DNA of 64,000 nt from Telluribacter roseus (GTDB lineage: Bacteria; Bacteroidota; Bacteroidia; Cytophagales; Spirosomataceae). A model generated the notes under the pieces. The model had not been told where the DNA came from. It saw only the letters and a program-made list of their open reading frames with translations, and searched no databases. Positions 25,340-35,132 of this stretch are shown here, one piece after another. The stretch lies in the NCBI RefSeq assembly GCF_017355915.2, contig NZ_JAFEUV020000015.1:58444-122443 (forward strand), in the 5' to 3' direction. Within the stretch, counting starts at the first letter, position 1, and the number at the start of each line of letters is the position of its first letter. Position numbers and translations under genes: made by a program.

Positions 25340-26194
25340 ATGAAGGAGGTAGCGGTCGCCCCGAAACTCAACGTGAAGGTGGTAATTGTAATTCTGATTC
25401 ATGTTCTTTTAATAGGATGTGATTCGACAGAGGATAATTTACAGCACAAAGGTGGGGTAGCTATTTCATTTGACGATCATTTTATTGATGAATGGTATCA
25501 ACTGAGGCCTGTTTTTAAACAACACGGGGCAAAAGTCACCTTCTTTATCACCTGTAGTGACACCATTTCTGAAACTAAAAGGAGGCTGTTGCAGGATCTA
25601 CAGGAGGATGGTCACGAGATCGGATTTCACGGAACGATCCATGGCAACGCTACTCAGCTCCTGAGCAATGCCGGAGTGAATGGCTACATCAGTACCGAAC
25701 TGGAACCGGGCATGAAGTACATGCGGCAGGCGGGCTTTCATCCTACTTCGTATGCTCATCCGGGCGGTAATCATACGCAGCAGGCTGATTCTGTCCTACT
25801 GGCGCAGGGATTTACGATCCTGCGTGACGTGGCTAAGAATGAGCGTTCGTTGTACGGGATACGCCTGTACCACCTTCCCCCCAGGTACATGCCTCATATC
25901 TACTATACTTTTGATAATGACCGCACCGTTGATGCCCTCACCATTGATACAGATGTACATATCAGCCAGGAAGAGATACGGGAGGCCCTGATCAAAGCCC
26001 GGGACACCGGAACGGCTCTTATGCTCTTTGGCCATAAGCCCCTCAACAAGGAGCCTGGGGAGGGTGAGTATGGCTTTCGGGTTAGCTTTCTGAAGTATAC
26101 ACTGGCCCAGGCTGATAGCCTGGACCTTCAGTTCTATACTATGTCGGAGTTACCGGCCCTGTCGGCTCAGCGGCCAAAGCGCTCGTCCTTATAG
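25340..26194 (+). CDS. polysaccharide deacetylase family lipoprotein (NodB fold, CE4)
   Basis: 284 residues with lipobox LLIGC (Cys about 27). NodB motif 1 is ISFDDHF (DD at about 45-46; the first Asp is the usual catalytic base). Motif 2 is EIGFHGTIH, giving the metal-binding HxxxH (His97 and His101). Motif 3 is SYAHPGGNHT, in place of the usual R-x-PxG. It probably removes N- or O-acetyl groups from an extracytoplasmic glycan while anchored by lipid. Its last 28 bases overlap the end of the convergent acyltransferase gene. Confidence 0.88.
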   Translation: MKEVAVAPKLNVKVVIVILIHVLLIGCDSTEDNLQHKGGVAISFDDHFIDEWYQLRPVFKQHGAKVTFFITCSDTISETKRRLLQDLQEDGHEIGFHGTIHGNATQLLSNAGVNGYISTELEPGMKYMRQAGFHPTSYAHPGGNHTQQADSVLLAQGFTILRDVAKNERSLYGIRLYHLPPRYMPHIYYTFDNDRTVDALTIDTDVHISQEEIREALIKARDTGTALMLFGHKPLNKEPGEGEYGFRVSFLKYTLAQADSLDLQFYTMSELPALSAQRPKRSSL

Positions 26195-27282
26195 CGGAGC
26201 AGGGGCTTTTCGAGGTACTCGTACGAGACAGAGGCGACCAGAATAGAAATAGCAACTACTGACGTATATAATACCAGATTATACGACACTCCTGACATAA
26301 TGGGCTGATAGTCACGAAGCAGGTTTAGTATCGGTATCATCACCGCTACGTGGTAGAGGTAGAGCCCGTAGGAGATCTTGCCACTGTAATTCATGAACCG
26401 GTTATTGATATTGATAATACTACCCGGATTGGAGGCAAGATTTAGAATAATAATAGCAAAGAGTATAGAGTATACTTCCATGAAAGCCGGAAAGTGGAAT
26501 CCTGATACCAGAAGCAGCACTGTGAGGATATAAGCACCTATCTGCGTATCACGGCGGTACAGGATATCCAGGAACTTACGATCATCCTTAAATACAATAT
26601 AGGCACATACGCCTCCGACCGCCATGGTCTGGATACGGAACTGCCCCAGAAACGTCATGACCATGTCTAGTTGTTCATCCTGCGTGGGCGAAACCGTCTG
26701 CATAGCCAGATAAAGTACCAGAGCCGAAGCGCATATAAATAGTATAAATATCAGGATTCTACGCTTAGGGTACTTGATGATCCAGGGCCACAGGTAGTAA
26801 AACTGCTCCTCTACCCCGATGCTCCAGGCCTGCGCACACCAGTACGGCAGGTTGTATACCACAAAGGCATAGTTGGGCAGAACCACAGCCAGGAAAGCCA
26901 GCCGCTCGCCATAGTAATTAAAGACGTTTTCGTTCGCGCCAGGGTATTCAAACAAAGGAATGTAGGGAAACACAAAGTACGAAAGTGCAATGATCAGGTA
27001 GTAGATGGGCCAGATCCGGAACACCCGGCGCAGGTAAAACTTACTGGCCGAAATATCCTGGTACTTGTGTTTTTCCTGAAGGAGCAGGTACGTAATCAGG
27101 AATCCACTCAGTACAAAAAACAGCCCTACTCCTAGTCTGCCTATGTGCTTAATCAGCGATAGATCATAGATATTGGGAATTCCCAGAGCGGCTTTAGCCT
27201 GTTCGATGTGGTGAAATAGTACCATAAGTGCCGCAACACTTCGGATGCCGTTCAAGTTAGGGAAATACCGTTTAGAATTCAT
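26167..27282 (-). CDS. acyltransferase 3 family membrane protein (OafA/YrhL-like)
   Basis: 371 residues with about 10 membrane helices. The family opening YFPNLNGIRSVAALMVLFHH (about 5-24) has the conserved R and the catalytic-type HH. LGVGLFFVLSGFLITYLL and FYLRRVFRIWPIYYL are the next conserved blocks, and WSIGVEEQFYYLWPW a later one. It transfers O-acyl, usually acetyl, groups onto surface polysaccharide across the inner membrane. It converges on and overlaps the deacetylase gene by 28 bases, pairing acylation and deacetylation functions. The C-terminus lacks an extra SGNH domain. Confidence 0.92.
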   Translation of the reverse strand: MNSKRYFPNLNGIRSVAALMVLFHHIEQAKAALGIPNIYDLSLIKHIGRLGVGLFFVLSGFLITYLLLQEKHKYQDISASKFYLRRVFRIWPIYYLIIALSYFVFPYIPLFEYPGANENVFNYYGERLAFLAVVLPNYAFVVYNLPYWCAQAWSIGVEEQFYYLWPWIIKYPKRRILIFILFICASALVLYLAMQTVSPTQDEQLDMVMTFLGQFRIQTMAVGGVCAYIVFKDDRKFLDILYRRDTQIGAYILTVLLLVSGFHFPAFMEVYSILFAIIILNLASNPGSIININNRFMNYSGKISYGLYLYHVAVMIPILNLLRDYQPIMSGVSYNLVLYTSVVAISILVASVSYEYLEKPLLRYKDERFGR

Positions 27283-27340
27283 GCATTAACTGATCGTTCG
27301 GCGGCAAAATTAATGATTAGTAATTCAGATTACCTATTTT

Positions 27341-27348
27341 TACTTTTG
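27341..27348 (+). promoter_or_regulatory. -7 box deciding the start of the GT-C-like gene
   Basis: TACTTTTG fits the TAnnTTTG consensus fully. It lies downstream of the first in-frame ATG (27313) and 28 nt before the ATG pair at 27370/27376, so translation most likely begins at one of those. Confidence 0.45.
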
Positions 27349-27375
27349 CCCGAAAGGATCATTCTCTTTATGGTT

Positions 27376-28617
27376 ATGAACAAAAGAAAGCTGATTGCTT
27401 CGATTATATTTTTACTACTTTTCCTTCTTATCTACATTTATAAGAACCAATTCCACTTCGAACTGTATCAGGATGAGCTCCATTACTATCCTACCGCGAT
27501 ACAGTTCAGCAAGGAGCCTCTCCCCTCGATACACCTCCTGGAAACCTTCAACGAGCTCAATACGCCCCTTCCTTTCATCATAGGCGGGTGGGTTCTCAAC
27601 ATCTTCGGAGAAAGCATCGTGTACCTCCGGCTTCTCAACTTTTTCCTGAGCTTTGTTATCATTAGCCTGTTTATCTGGTTAAGCCCTGCTTCGTCACCCC
27701 GGTTCTGGCTGTGCCTGCTCGGTCTGGCGATCTTTCCCAACTACTACCTCTGCAGCGTTCATTACTATACCGATATTATCTCCCTGCTGGCTGTACTGCT
27801 GGGAGTCATTGGCTACCTCTACAAGGCCCACGTACTGAGTTGCCTGGCGTTTATAGCCGCCATTGCTTCACGACAGTACATGCTTGCTTTTCCGGCGGCC
27901 ATTATCCTGCACGAAGTGTACCGGATGTTTCAAGCTTCCAATTATAACCTCGGCATTACCCTCAAGTCAGCCCTGCAGACCCCTTCACTGTACCTGTACG
28001 CACTGGCCTGCCTGAGTCTGCTGCCATGGATCCTGCTCTGGGGCGGGCCTGCTCCGGCTGCGGAAATGCTGCGTCAGGACTATGACAAAGCCGTGGTATA
28101 TAATGGAGGCTTTCTGCTGTACGCCTCAGCCGTCCTGGCTGTGTACTACATCCTGCTCGAAACAGTCTTTACCAATAGCTGGAGCTACTACATCACCTAC
28201 CCGCGCCGCCACCCGCTCCTGTTTGGGAGCTTTGTGGTAGTGGTACTGGTGCTGGCTATCTTCTTTCCGGCCAAGCAAACCTACAATAGCTACTTTACCT
28301 GGCCTTACCTCGGGTACTTTGACAACCTTTTAACTCTGATTGGGATCAAAGGGTTACCAAAGCAGCTCCTCTTTGCTAGCCTGATGCTGGTAACGCTTAT
28401 GCGATTCATCACCCCGGCCATGAGCCTGAGCGGATGGATCGTGCTGATCAATCTGATCCTGCTGGGTAAAGCTCAGTTGTCCTGGGATAAGTACTCGTTG
28501 CCTACCATTATGGTACTTTGGTTTTTAACCTTATTCGATGAATTTTGGTCATTACATCACGAACGGCCCCAGGAACAGGTACCTCTGGCCAGTGAATCAA
28601 GAATTAAAACCCTGTGA
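27376..28617 (+). CDS. GT-C-like membrane glycosyltransferase
   Basis: About 413 residues from the chosen start (MNKRKLIASIIF); ATGs at 27313 and 27370 are in frame, but a -7 box at 27341-27348 argues against the first. There are about 10-11 membrane helices. The first extracytoplasmic loop contains FELYQDELHYYPTAIQFS, an Asp-Glu motif in the position of the catalytic DE/DD of GT39/ArnT-type GT-C enzymes, followed by FNELNTPLPF. It probably transfers a sugar from a polyprenyl-phosphate donor in the periplasm. It is coupled to the following SASA gene by a 4-base overlap. Confidence 0.78.
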   Translation: MNKRKLIASIIFLLLFLLIYIYKNQFHFELYQDELHYYPTAIQFSKEPLPSIHLLETFNELNTPLPFIIGGWVLNIFGESIVYLRLLNFFLSFVIISLFIWLSPASSPRFWLCLLGLAIFPNYYLCSVHYYTDIISLLAVLLGVIGYLYKAHVLSCLAFIAAIASRQYMLAFPAAIILHEVYRMFQASNYNLGITLKSALQTPSLYLYALACLSLLPWILLWGGPAPAAEMLRQDYDKAVVYNGGFLLYASAVLAVYYILLETVFTNSWSYYITYPRRHPLLFGSFVVVVLVLAIFFPAKQTYNSYFTWPYLGYFDNLLTLIGIKGLPKQLLFASLMLVTLMRFITPAMSLSGWIVLINLILLGKAQLSWDKYSLPTIMVLWFLTLFDEFWSLHHERPQEQVPLASESRIKTL

Positions 28618-30635
28618 ATATGAATAGAGCTGTACTCAGAATTTGTGTAATCGGTATTATTACCTTAGGTCTAGTAGCGGAGTCCCAGGCGCAACGCTTT
28701 TTCTCCGTAGTTTTTGACAAGCTTCCCCGCGACTTCCAGCTGTATGCCCGGAATGATCAGAACGAAGCCGTAGTACCTGTTTCGGGTGTGATGGAGCTCC
28801 CCAACTGGAGCCATATGTCGCTGGTCGTATACCGCAATAATGAGCGTATAAGCTATCACCGCAGCAACCTTACCTACGCCGCTGGTAGTACCTCCGCCCG
28901 CTTTGCGATGGAGACTAAGATTAAAGCTGAAATGGCTGATTACTCGTTTGAGGTATATGCCAGCCAGAACGGGACCGATTCGGTACGGATCGTACGGCGG
29001 GATGATGTCGTAGCGGGCGACTTCTACGTGATCAATGGCCAGTCCAACGCCCTGGCAGTCGGAGGCTCTAACGCTTCGAGCAAGTACTGGCGGACAGTAG
29101 GCCGTGTTCCTGACGATAATCCCGGCTATTTTGAAGGAGACACCTTATGGAGGCTCGCAGCCTGGTCGTGGCCCACGGTAGGACAGTGGGGCCTGGAGCT
29201 TCAGAAACGAATTCTGGAGGAGCACCAGATCCCGACCTGTGTCATCAACGGATCGCTACCCGGTACCCGATTAGACCGCCATCTCGAAACCAATCCCGAG
29301 GCGGTATACACCATCCATGATCTGCTACGCACGCGGATACGAGCTTCGGGTGCTACCCGTATCCGGGCCTTCTTCTGGTTACAGGGTGAAGACGACGCTC
29401 TGACTAACCCGAATGGCTATGAGGAGAAGTTTGATATACTACACAAAATGTGGCAGAGAGACTTCCCAATGGTGGAGAACTTCGTTGTGATGCAGATCAA
29501 CATCCTCTTCCACCCGGATTACAATGCCGGACGCCTGCGTGATTTCCAGCGCCGTACACCGACTCTCTTTCCCAGGACCCTGCACTTTACCACCATAGGA
29601 CTTCCTTTCTATGACGGTATCCATTATGACAGAGGAGGCTATCAGGAGCTGGGCCGTCAACTGGCTAATTTTATTTCGCCCATTGTGTATGGTGCTCCCA
29701 ACGACCCCAACTGGCGGTCTCCCAACATTCAGAAGGCGTATTACTCTTCACCGGAAAGGAATGAGATTACGCTGCTTTTTGACGAAGGACAGGAAATGCG
29801 CTGGCCTGCCGATACTGTCGTGAAAGACCGCAACGGAATTGATGTTACCATGAGCGCCAGAACCCTCTTCTACTTTGACGGCAATGAATCGGCTCCGGCT
29901 CCCATAGCTTCGGCACAGGCCCAGGGCAACCGGCTGGTACTCAAGCTAGCTTCACCCGCCAACGCTCAGCGCATCAACTACCTTCCTGCCTTCAACTACG
30001 GGACCAGATTCAGTGTGTTTCCGGGGCCTTTCATCAAGAATAAAAACGGTGTATCGGCTTTCTCCTTCCATGAGGTTGCGATAGGAGCTCCGCTTGCCGT
30101 TCGTGACTTCAAGAAGGATGTGCTGGCCGTGGGTAGCGAGAGCTCAATCAAACTGAGCTGGCAACCGGTCAGTGGAACGGATATTCAGTACATGCTGGAA
30201 AGGAAGAAGGAAGGTGAAAACAACTTCAGCCCCGTTACCCAATTTGATGGCAAGGCCGCTACCTTCACCGATACAGGTCTGGAACCTAACACCGCCTACA
30301 CGTACCGCTTACGGGCTGTAAGTCCGGTGTCGGAGTCGCCGGCGGTGGAGCTTACTACCAAGACCGACCCAATCCTGGCGTTGACGCCCAGCTACGAGAG
30401 GTACTGGATTATTTACCCTAACCCTACCCGCGACTTCATTAACATCACCTTCGGGCAGCCGGTAACGGGTACCCTGCAGCTGTTCGATCTGAGTGGTCGG
30501 CCCCACAGTACTCAATCCCTGAAGCACGAAATGCAAACAGTACTTGACGTGACCAGAGTAAGTACAGGAGTGTATGTACTCAGCTTCGAGAATGAGAAAG
30601 GAGAAAAAACCTCCAATCAGGTAGTCATAAAGTAA
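28614..30635 (+). CDS. SASA-domain esterase with FN3 and T9SS type A sorting domain
   Basis: 673 residues (GTG start at 28614 overlapping the previous stop, or ATG at 28620) with a signal peptide ending SQAQ. The central SGNH/SASA domain has FYVINGQSNALAVGG (nucleophile Ser in GQSN), ATRIRAFFWLQGEDDA and DGIHYDRGGYQELG (Asp/His). A fibronectin type III domain spans about 505-585. The last 75 residues are a T9SS type A sorting domain (YPNPTRDFINITF, LFDLSGR, GVYVLSFENEKGEK). It is thus secreted or surface-attached via T9SS and probably de-O-acetylates an external glycan. It shares translation coupling with the GT-C-like gene. Confidence 0.9.
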   Translation: MNMNRAVLRICVIGIITLGLVAESQAQRFFSVVFDKLPRDFQLYARNDQNEAVVPVSGVMELPNWSHMSLVVYRNNERISYHRSNLTYAAGSTSARFAMETKIKAEMADYSFEVYASQNGTDSVRIVRRDDVVAGDFYVINGQSNALAVGGSNASSKYWRTVGRVPDDNPGYFEGDTLWRLAAWSWPTVGQWGLELQKRILEEHQIPTCVINGSLPGTRLDRHLETNPEAVYTIHDLLRTRIRASGATRIRAFFWLQGEDDALTNPNGYEEKFDILHKMWQRDFPMVENFVVMQINILFHPDYNAGRLRDFQRRTPTLFPRTLHFTTIGLPFYDGIHYDRGGYQELGRQLANFISPIVYGAPNDPNWRSPNIQKAYYSSPERNEITLLFDEGQEMRWPADTVVKDRNGIDVTMSARTLFYFDGNESAPAPIASAQAQGNRLVLKLASPANAQRINYLPAFNYGTRFSVFPGPFIKNKNGVSAFSFHEVAIGAPLAVRDFKKDVLAVGSESSIKLSWQPVSGTDIQYMLERKKEGENNFSPVTQFDGKAATFTDTGLEPNTAYTYRLRAVSPVSESPAVELTTKTDPILALTPSYERYWIIYPNPTRDFINITFGQPVTGTLQLFDLSGRPHSTQSLKHEMQTVLDVTRVSTGVYVLSFENEKGEKTSNQVVIK

Positions 30636-30660
30636 GATATAACCATAGTACACGCATTTG

Positions 30661-30700
30661 AGGCGCTGAATCAGTTGGTACACCTGCTGGTTCAGCGCCT
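30661..30700 (+). terminator. intrinsic terminator of the GT-C/SASA operon
   Basis: Arms 30661-30674 and 30687-30700 pair over 14 bp with one wobble (AGGCGCTGAA / TTCAGCGCCT) and are followed by TTTTATCTTAT. Confidence 0.8.
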
Positions 30701-30923
30701 TTTATCTTATTTACCAGCCAGCTCAGGAGATACCTGTCATTAAGGAAGAACAGAAGCTCTGTGAGTGGTTAGATAAGACATTGGGAGTAAGGCATAGCTA
30801 TTTTTCAGGCTTCCAACCAAATGCACATCTTCCGGAACCTAGGTGTAGTACCGGCTAATGACTACGTAATCAACTAGCACTCGCCGGGAACCTTGAACCA
30901 AAAGTAAAAGCACTAATAGCACT

Positions 30924-31643
30924 ATGTTCAAAAACAGCTTCTCTTTATTCATACTACTCCTTACCCTTGGCTGCACCAGCCCATCGGATAAGCAAGCCAC
31001 CACGTCTACAACCGAAGGAACAGCAGGTAACTCCTCCGACCTTTACACAGTAGAAGCGGCCACGGAAGAGGAATTTAGTAAAGCATCTACCAGCCCCAGC
31101 GTGGGTTTCAGCATGGAGCCTGGTGACGCTCAGAAAGTCAACAGTACCATCAGGCTTAAAATCAACGGGGAGTGGCGGTCTATAGAAGATTTTAGGGATA
31201 CTCTGCTCAACACTACCGCTCCTGAAAGGAAAGAATACAGGTACCTGGGGCAAAACCGGGAGCTGAATAAGTACCTGGTAGCTGAGATGGGGAACGATAC
31301 TTATCAGACGTACCTCGTGGACAAGACAACCGGCGCGCTCACCGCCACCTGGTCGGAGCCGGTACCCTCACCCGACGGAAAGTACCTGGCCTCTATCTCC
31401 TCCCCGGCTACGGCGGCATCGGCACCCAATGGCATACAGGTGTGGCGGGTCACGAAGCAGGGAGATAGTACTACGATTGACAAGTACTTTCAGGTAGATT
31501 CACCGGACTGGAAGCCCTTTGAGTTGTACTGGGCCTCGCCCCAGACCGTACTACTACGGGTAGTACCGATGGAAATGTATAAATCGTTACAAGGCAAACC
31601 CAAGCAGGAAGACTTTTCTTACGTACGGCTGACAATAAAGTAA
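30924..31643 (+). CDS. lipoprotein of unknown function
   Basis: 239 residues. The SPII signal peptide has lipobox TLGC (Cys about 17), followed by a Ser/Thr/Glu-rich spacer of about 40 residues. The mature part has short beta-strand patterns, including PVPSPDGKYLASISSPA and a IQVWRVTKQG segment, which recall one or two beta-propeller blades, but too few for a full propeller. I do not recognise a family. It is monocistronic; a terminator-type hairpin at 31768-31807 lies between it and the convergent tricorn gene. Confidence 0.7.
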   Translation: MFKNSFSLFILLLTLGCTSPSDKQATTSTTEGTAGNSSDLYTVEAATEEEFSKASTSPSVGFSMEPGDAQKVNSTIRLKINGEWRSIEDFRDTLLNTTAPERKEYRYLGQNRELNKYLVAEMGNDTYQTYLVDKTTGALTATWSEPVPSPDGKYLASISSPATAASAPNGIQVWRVTKQGDSTTIDKYFQVDSPDWKPFELYWASPQTVLLRVVPMEMYKSLQGKPKQEDFSYVRLTIK

Positions 31644-31767
31644 AAGTCCGCCCTTTCCACAATGGTTGGTATTTTTCACCCATTATTTACTTTCTCCTTT
31701 ACCTGATTCGCCGGTGATAACACCGGCAAAGGCATGTCCAGTGCTTACTACTGGTTATGGTGCAAAA

Positions 31768-31807
31768 AGCAAAGGCTGCTTTCCCATATGGAGAAGCAGC
31801 CTTTGCT
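31768..31807 (-). terminator. terminator of the tricorn protease gene
   Basis: A perfect 14-bp stem (31768-31781 / 31794-31807; AGCAAAGGCTGCTT and complement). On the minus strand it is followed by a T-run (complement of AAAA at 31764-31767). It probably also stops the plus-strand lipoprotein transcript. Confidence 0.75.
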
Positions 31808-31831
31808 CTATTTGATCCGGCAGGTTTTATT

Positions 31832-34800
31832 TTACTTCATGTCCTGCATCAGTACCTCTACGGCTTTCTCGAGTTGGGCGTCTTTGCCTTTCACTACCGC
31901 TTCGTACTCATTCCATACCAGTACGTCGGGTTCGGTCTGGGCGTTCTCGAGGTACTGGCCGTTCATGGCTTTTACACCAAGCGGCGGTACACCCCAGCGG
32001 ATGCTGTTGTCCTGTAAGGCCTCCCAGCCCGCGAATGTACAGGTACCCGGCACCGGCATACCTACCAGCTTGTTGATCTTCTGATCCTGTACCATGAAGG
32101 CGTAGCAGTGGCCGTCGGAGTAGTTGGCTTCGTTGGCCAGCGATACGCTCGGCTTGGTCCAGCGGAAGTTAGGCTCGTAGCCGTTGCTTCGGGTATCGGT
32201 GGTATAATCCATAAACTGCTTTCCGCTCAGGAACATCGCCAGGTCAGCTACCAGGTCGCCCCCGCCGTTAAAGCGGGTATCTACCACGATGCCTTTTTTC
32301 CCGGCAAATTTCCCCATGATTTCCTCGTAGGTAGTTCGGAAGGCCCCGTCGTTCATACCGGGTATGTGTACATAGCCCAGCGCGCCCTTGCTCAGTCGCT
32401 CCACCTCATCCTGGTTGCGCTTTACCCAGCGCTTGTACAGCAGGCGGCTCTCTTCGCTAGTCGTTACTGGTTTTACGATTACCTCGCGGCGATTTTTACC
32501 GTCCAGTATGGTCACCAGTGTATTCTTATCGGCTTTGCGGTTGAGGTACTGCGCCAGATCGCGGTCGGTTGTGATGGCCTCGCCGTCGATGGCTTCGATA
32601 ATCATACCCGGTTTGATGTTAAAACCCGCCTTATCCAGCGGACCATCCCTCAGTACCTCCTCAATCCGGACGCCGTTACCCCGGTAGCCGAGATCATAGA
32701 AAGCCCCCAATGAAGCGGTAGCGTCATCCGTAGGGCTGGAGGTACCGTAGCGGGCGCCACTGTGCGACACGTTCAGCTCTCCCAGCAGCTCGCTCAGCAG
32801 CTCCGCAAACTCGTGGTTGTTGCCAATGTGCGGCAGGTACTTCTCGTAGTCAGGCTTGTAGCTGTCCCAGTCTACGCCGTGCATGCTGGCGGTGTAGAAG
32901 GTCTTCTTGGTGCGCCGCCAGATGTGCTCAAACATAAACTTACGCTCCGCTGCTACATCCAGGTTCATTTCGCCCTTGAGGCTGACGGTTTCCTGCTTGC
33001 TCTTCTCGGGGTCAATTTTCAGGATTTTGCCGTCGGTGTTCAGGAATATATTCTTCTGGTCCTTGTCCCATACCATGGAGCCACCGCCCGAATTGAGTGT
33101 AATAAGCTGCTTGGTCTCTTTGGTACGCAGGTTGGTACTCCACAGGTTATGGCCTTTTTCAAAGCGGGCCAGGTAGTACAGCGTTTCGCCATCCTTGCTC
33201 AGCAGCGCATCCGCCAGGCTCGACGAGTGGATGGTAAGCTTGGCTTTACGATCGGCCAGACCATCCCAATCTATCACTACAGGTTCATTTTTATTCTTTT
33301 TAGATGAATCCGCCTTGGAAGCTTTTTCCTCCTGCTCTTTCAGCAAGGCCGCATCCTCTTTGCTCAATTTAAAGCGATCATAAGCATCGGGCGTAAAGAA
33401 CAGCGCGTACACATCGGCCTGCGAGCCGCCACTCTGCGCCTGGCTCCGAAGGCCATCACGGTTGCTGAACCACAGCATCATCTTACCACCATTCACCCAT
33501 TTGGCGCGGTAGTCCTGGAAGCCGCTCTGGGTCAGGTTGGTGACCTTGCCTTTGCCATCGGCGGCAATGATACCTATCTCACCACTGGCGATGCCCGGTA
33601 CGCTGTAGTCAAAAAGCATCCACTTGCTGTCGGGGCTCCACTGGAAGTACTGGTCGTTGTCTCGCATGGAGAACAATTCTTTATCTGTCAGCAGGGTACG
33701 TACCTTTTTAGAGGCGATGTTGTACACCTTCAGGTTCATGCGGTCTTCCACAAAGGCGATCTCCTTGCCATCCGGCGAGTACTCCGGCTGGTAGTTCTCC
33801 TTGTTGTTTTCGATAATAGGCGTTTCTTTCAGTACCGTCGAAGCGTAGAAGTAAGGCTCCTCGCCGCGGGTTATGCGGGTTTCGTAGATTTTCCAGCTAT
33901 TGCCCCTTTCGGACGCGTACAGCAGCGCCTTTCCGTCGGGTGAGAAGCTCACGCTCCGCTCCTGCTCAGGCGTATTGGTGATACGCTTGGTGACGCCGCC
34001 CTCTACCGAACTCACAAATACCTCACCCCGGAAGATATAGGCTACCTCTTTGCCATTGGGTGATACGGCCATATCACGGGCACCACCGCTAACAGCCATT
34101 ACCTTCTCGTTGTTGCTGCGCGCGTCGGAGGCGATCTGTACCGGTACTTTCTGCGGCTTAGCCCCGGCCTTTAGGGTATATAGCTCGCCGTCGTAGCTGA
34201 AACACAGCGTACCGTCGCTGGCGCGGCTCAGGAAGCGAACGGGGTGTTTCTTGAAAGAAGTAAGCGCTTCGGCCGAGGTCGGATTAGCTACATGCATCTG
34301 GTATACATTGAATGACCCGCTGCGCTCGCTCAGGTACACGACCTTTTTACCGTCTTCTGTGAATATAGGATTGCGATCTTCGCCGTTGAAGGTAGTGAGC
34401 CTGGTATGCTTGCCCGATTTTGCATCGTATACCCAGATATCCCGCGCGATGGATGATGTCTGGTGCTTGCGCCAGGCGTTTTCGCCGCCTTTCCTGTCGT
34501 GGTACACCAGCTGGCTGCCATCCTTGCTGTATCTTACGTCTTCGGCGGGGGTACTAAGTACCTGCTCCACCCGGCCGCCGGTAACGGCTACCGAATACAG
34601 CTCCGGCTGCGAACCCGTCGGAAACTGCCGATTGGAGGCTACATCCTGACGGGCAGCTCCGAAGAGTACCTGCTTGCCATCGGGCGTAAAATCATAGGGC
34701 GACTCATCGGCCGAGTGGAATGTCAGTCGGCGGGGTTCTCCGCCCTCCGCCGGAATCACAAAAACATCAAAGTTGCCGTAGCGGTCGGAGGCAAAGGCAA

Positions 34801-35041
34801 TGGACTTGCCGTCGCGCGACCAGACGGGCATATAGTCGTGGGCTTCGTGCAGTGTCAGGGGCGTGGCAGTACCTCCGGCGGCAGGTACTCGCCAGAGATC
34901 TCCTTTGTACGTAAAGACGATTGTTTTGCCGTCGGGCGAGATACTCGGGTAGCGCAGCCACGAGGGAGCCATCTGAGCGGATGCCTCGGGGGCAGCCAGC
35001 AGGACAGCCAAAGATACTAGATAGCGTAAGGGCTTGAACAT
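31832..35041 (-). CDS. tricorn protease homologue (S41 peptidase)
   Basis: 1069 residues with a signal peptide ending ASAQ (about 23). A WD40/PD40-type propeller fills about 28-640 with repeats such as SISPDGKTIVFTYKGDLW and WSRDGKSIAFASDRYGN. The tricorn C1 domain follows (about 690-770; HIWRRTKKTFY, HGVDWDSYKPDYEKYLPH), then a PDZ domain (about 780-860, ending DGKNRREV) and a C-terminal S41 peptidase core with RFNGGGDLVADL and the catalytic Ser in ANYSDGH. Tricorn proteins degrade oligopeptides; with a signal peptide this one probably works in the periplasm. All expected domains are present at normal length. Confidence 0.93.
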   Translation of the reverse strand: MFKPLRYLVSLAVLLAAPEASAQMAPSWLRYPSISPDGKTIVFTYKGDLWRVPAAGGTATPLTLHEAHDYMPVWSRDGKSIAFASDRYGNFDVFVIPAEGGEPRRLTFHSADESPYDFTPDGKQVLFGAARQDVASNRQFPTGSQPELYSVAVTGGRVEQVLSTPAEDVRYSKDGSQLVYHDRKGGENAWRKHQTSSIARDIWVYDAKSGKHTRLTTFNGEDRNPIFTEDGKKVVYLSERSGSFNVYQMHVANPTSAEALTSFKKHPVRFLSRASDGTLCFSYDGELYTLKAGAKPQKVPVQIASDARSNNEKVMAVSGGARDMAVSPNGKEVAYIFRGEVFVSSVEGGVTKRITNTPEQERSVSFSPDGKALLYASERGNSWKIYETRITRGEEPYFYASTVLKETPIIENNKENYQPEYSPDGKEIAFVEDRMNLKVYNIASKKVRTLLTDKELFSMRDNDQYFQWSPDSKWMLFDYSVPGIASGEIGIIAADGKGKVTNLTQSGFQDYRAKWVNGGKMMLWFSNRDGLRSQAQSGGSQADVYALFFTPDAYDRFKLSKEDAALLKEQEEKASKADSSKKNKNEPVVIDWDGLADRKAKLTIHSSSLADALLSKDGETLYYLARFEKGHNLWSTNLRTKETKQLITLNSGGGSMVWDKDQKNIFLNTDGKILKIDPEKSKQETVSLKGEMNLDVAAERKFMFEHIWRRTKKTFYTASMHGVDWDSYKPDYEKYLPHIGNNHEFAELLSELLGELNVSHSGARYGTSSPTDDATASLGAFYDLGYRGNGVRIEEVLRDGPLDKAGFNIKPGMIIEAIDGEAITTDRDLAQYLNRKADKNTLVTILDGKNRREVIVKPVTTSEESRLLYKRWVKRNQDEVERLSKGALGYVHIPGMNDGAFRTTYEEIMGKFAGKKGIVVDTRFNGGGDLVADLAMFLSGKQFMDYTTDTRSNGYEPNFRWTKPSVSLANEANYSDGHCYAFMVQDQKINKLVGMPVPGTCTFAGWEALQDNSIRWGVPPLGVKAMNGQYLENAQTEPDVLVWNEYEAVVKGKDAQLEKAVEVLMQDMK

Positions 35042-35097
35042 GGAAATGGTTGATGAACTAGTTGCTTAACTAACAAAAATACGTCAGGACAGGGGGC

Positions 35098-35132
35098 TTT
35101 GCAAACCGGAGGTTACTACTATGTTAAGTTTG
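35098..35132 (+). promoter_or_regulatory. candidate promoter of the PD40 lipoprotein pair
   Basis: TTTG at 35098-35101 and TAAGTTTG at 35125-35132 (full match to TAnnTTTG) with a 23-nt spacer, a little longer than usual. The likely start codon is at 35197. Confidence 0.4.

Noticed and set aside
25183..25422. 79-codon frame before and into the deacetylase gene
   Set aside because: It overlaps the deacetylase signal peptide in another frame and lacks any motif.
13860..30635. A shared sialic-acid catabolic system linking the two SASA esterases
   Set aside because: They are 13 kb apart with different architectures and no sialidase, NanA or NanE type gene is in the window.
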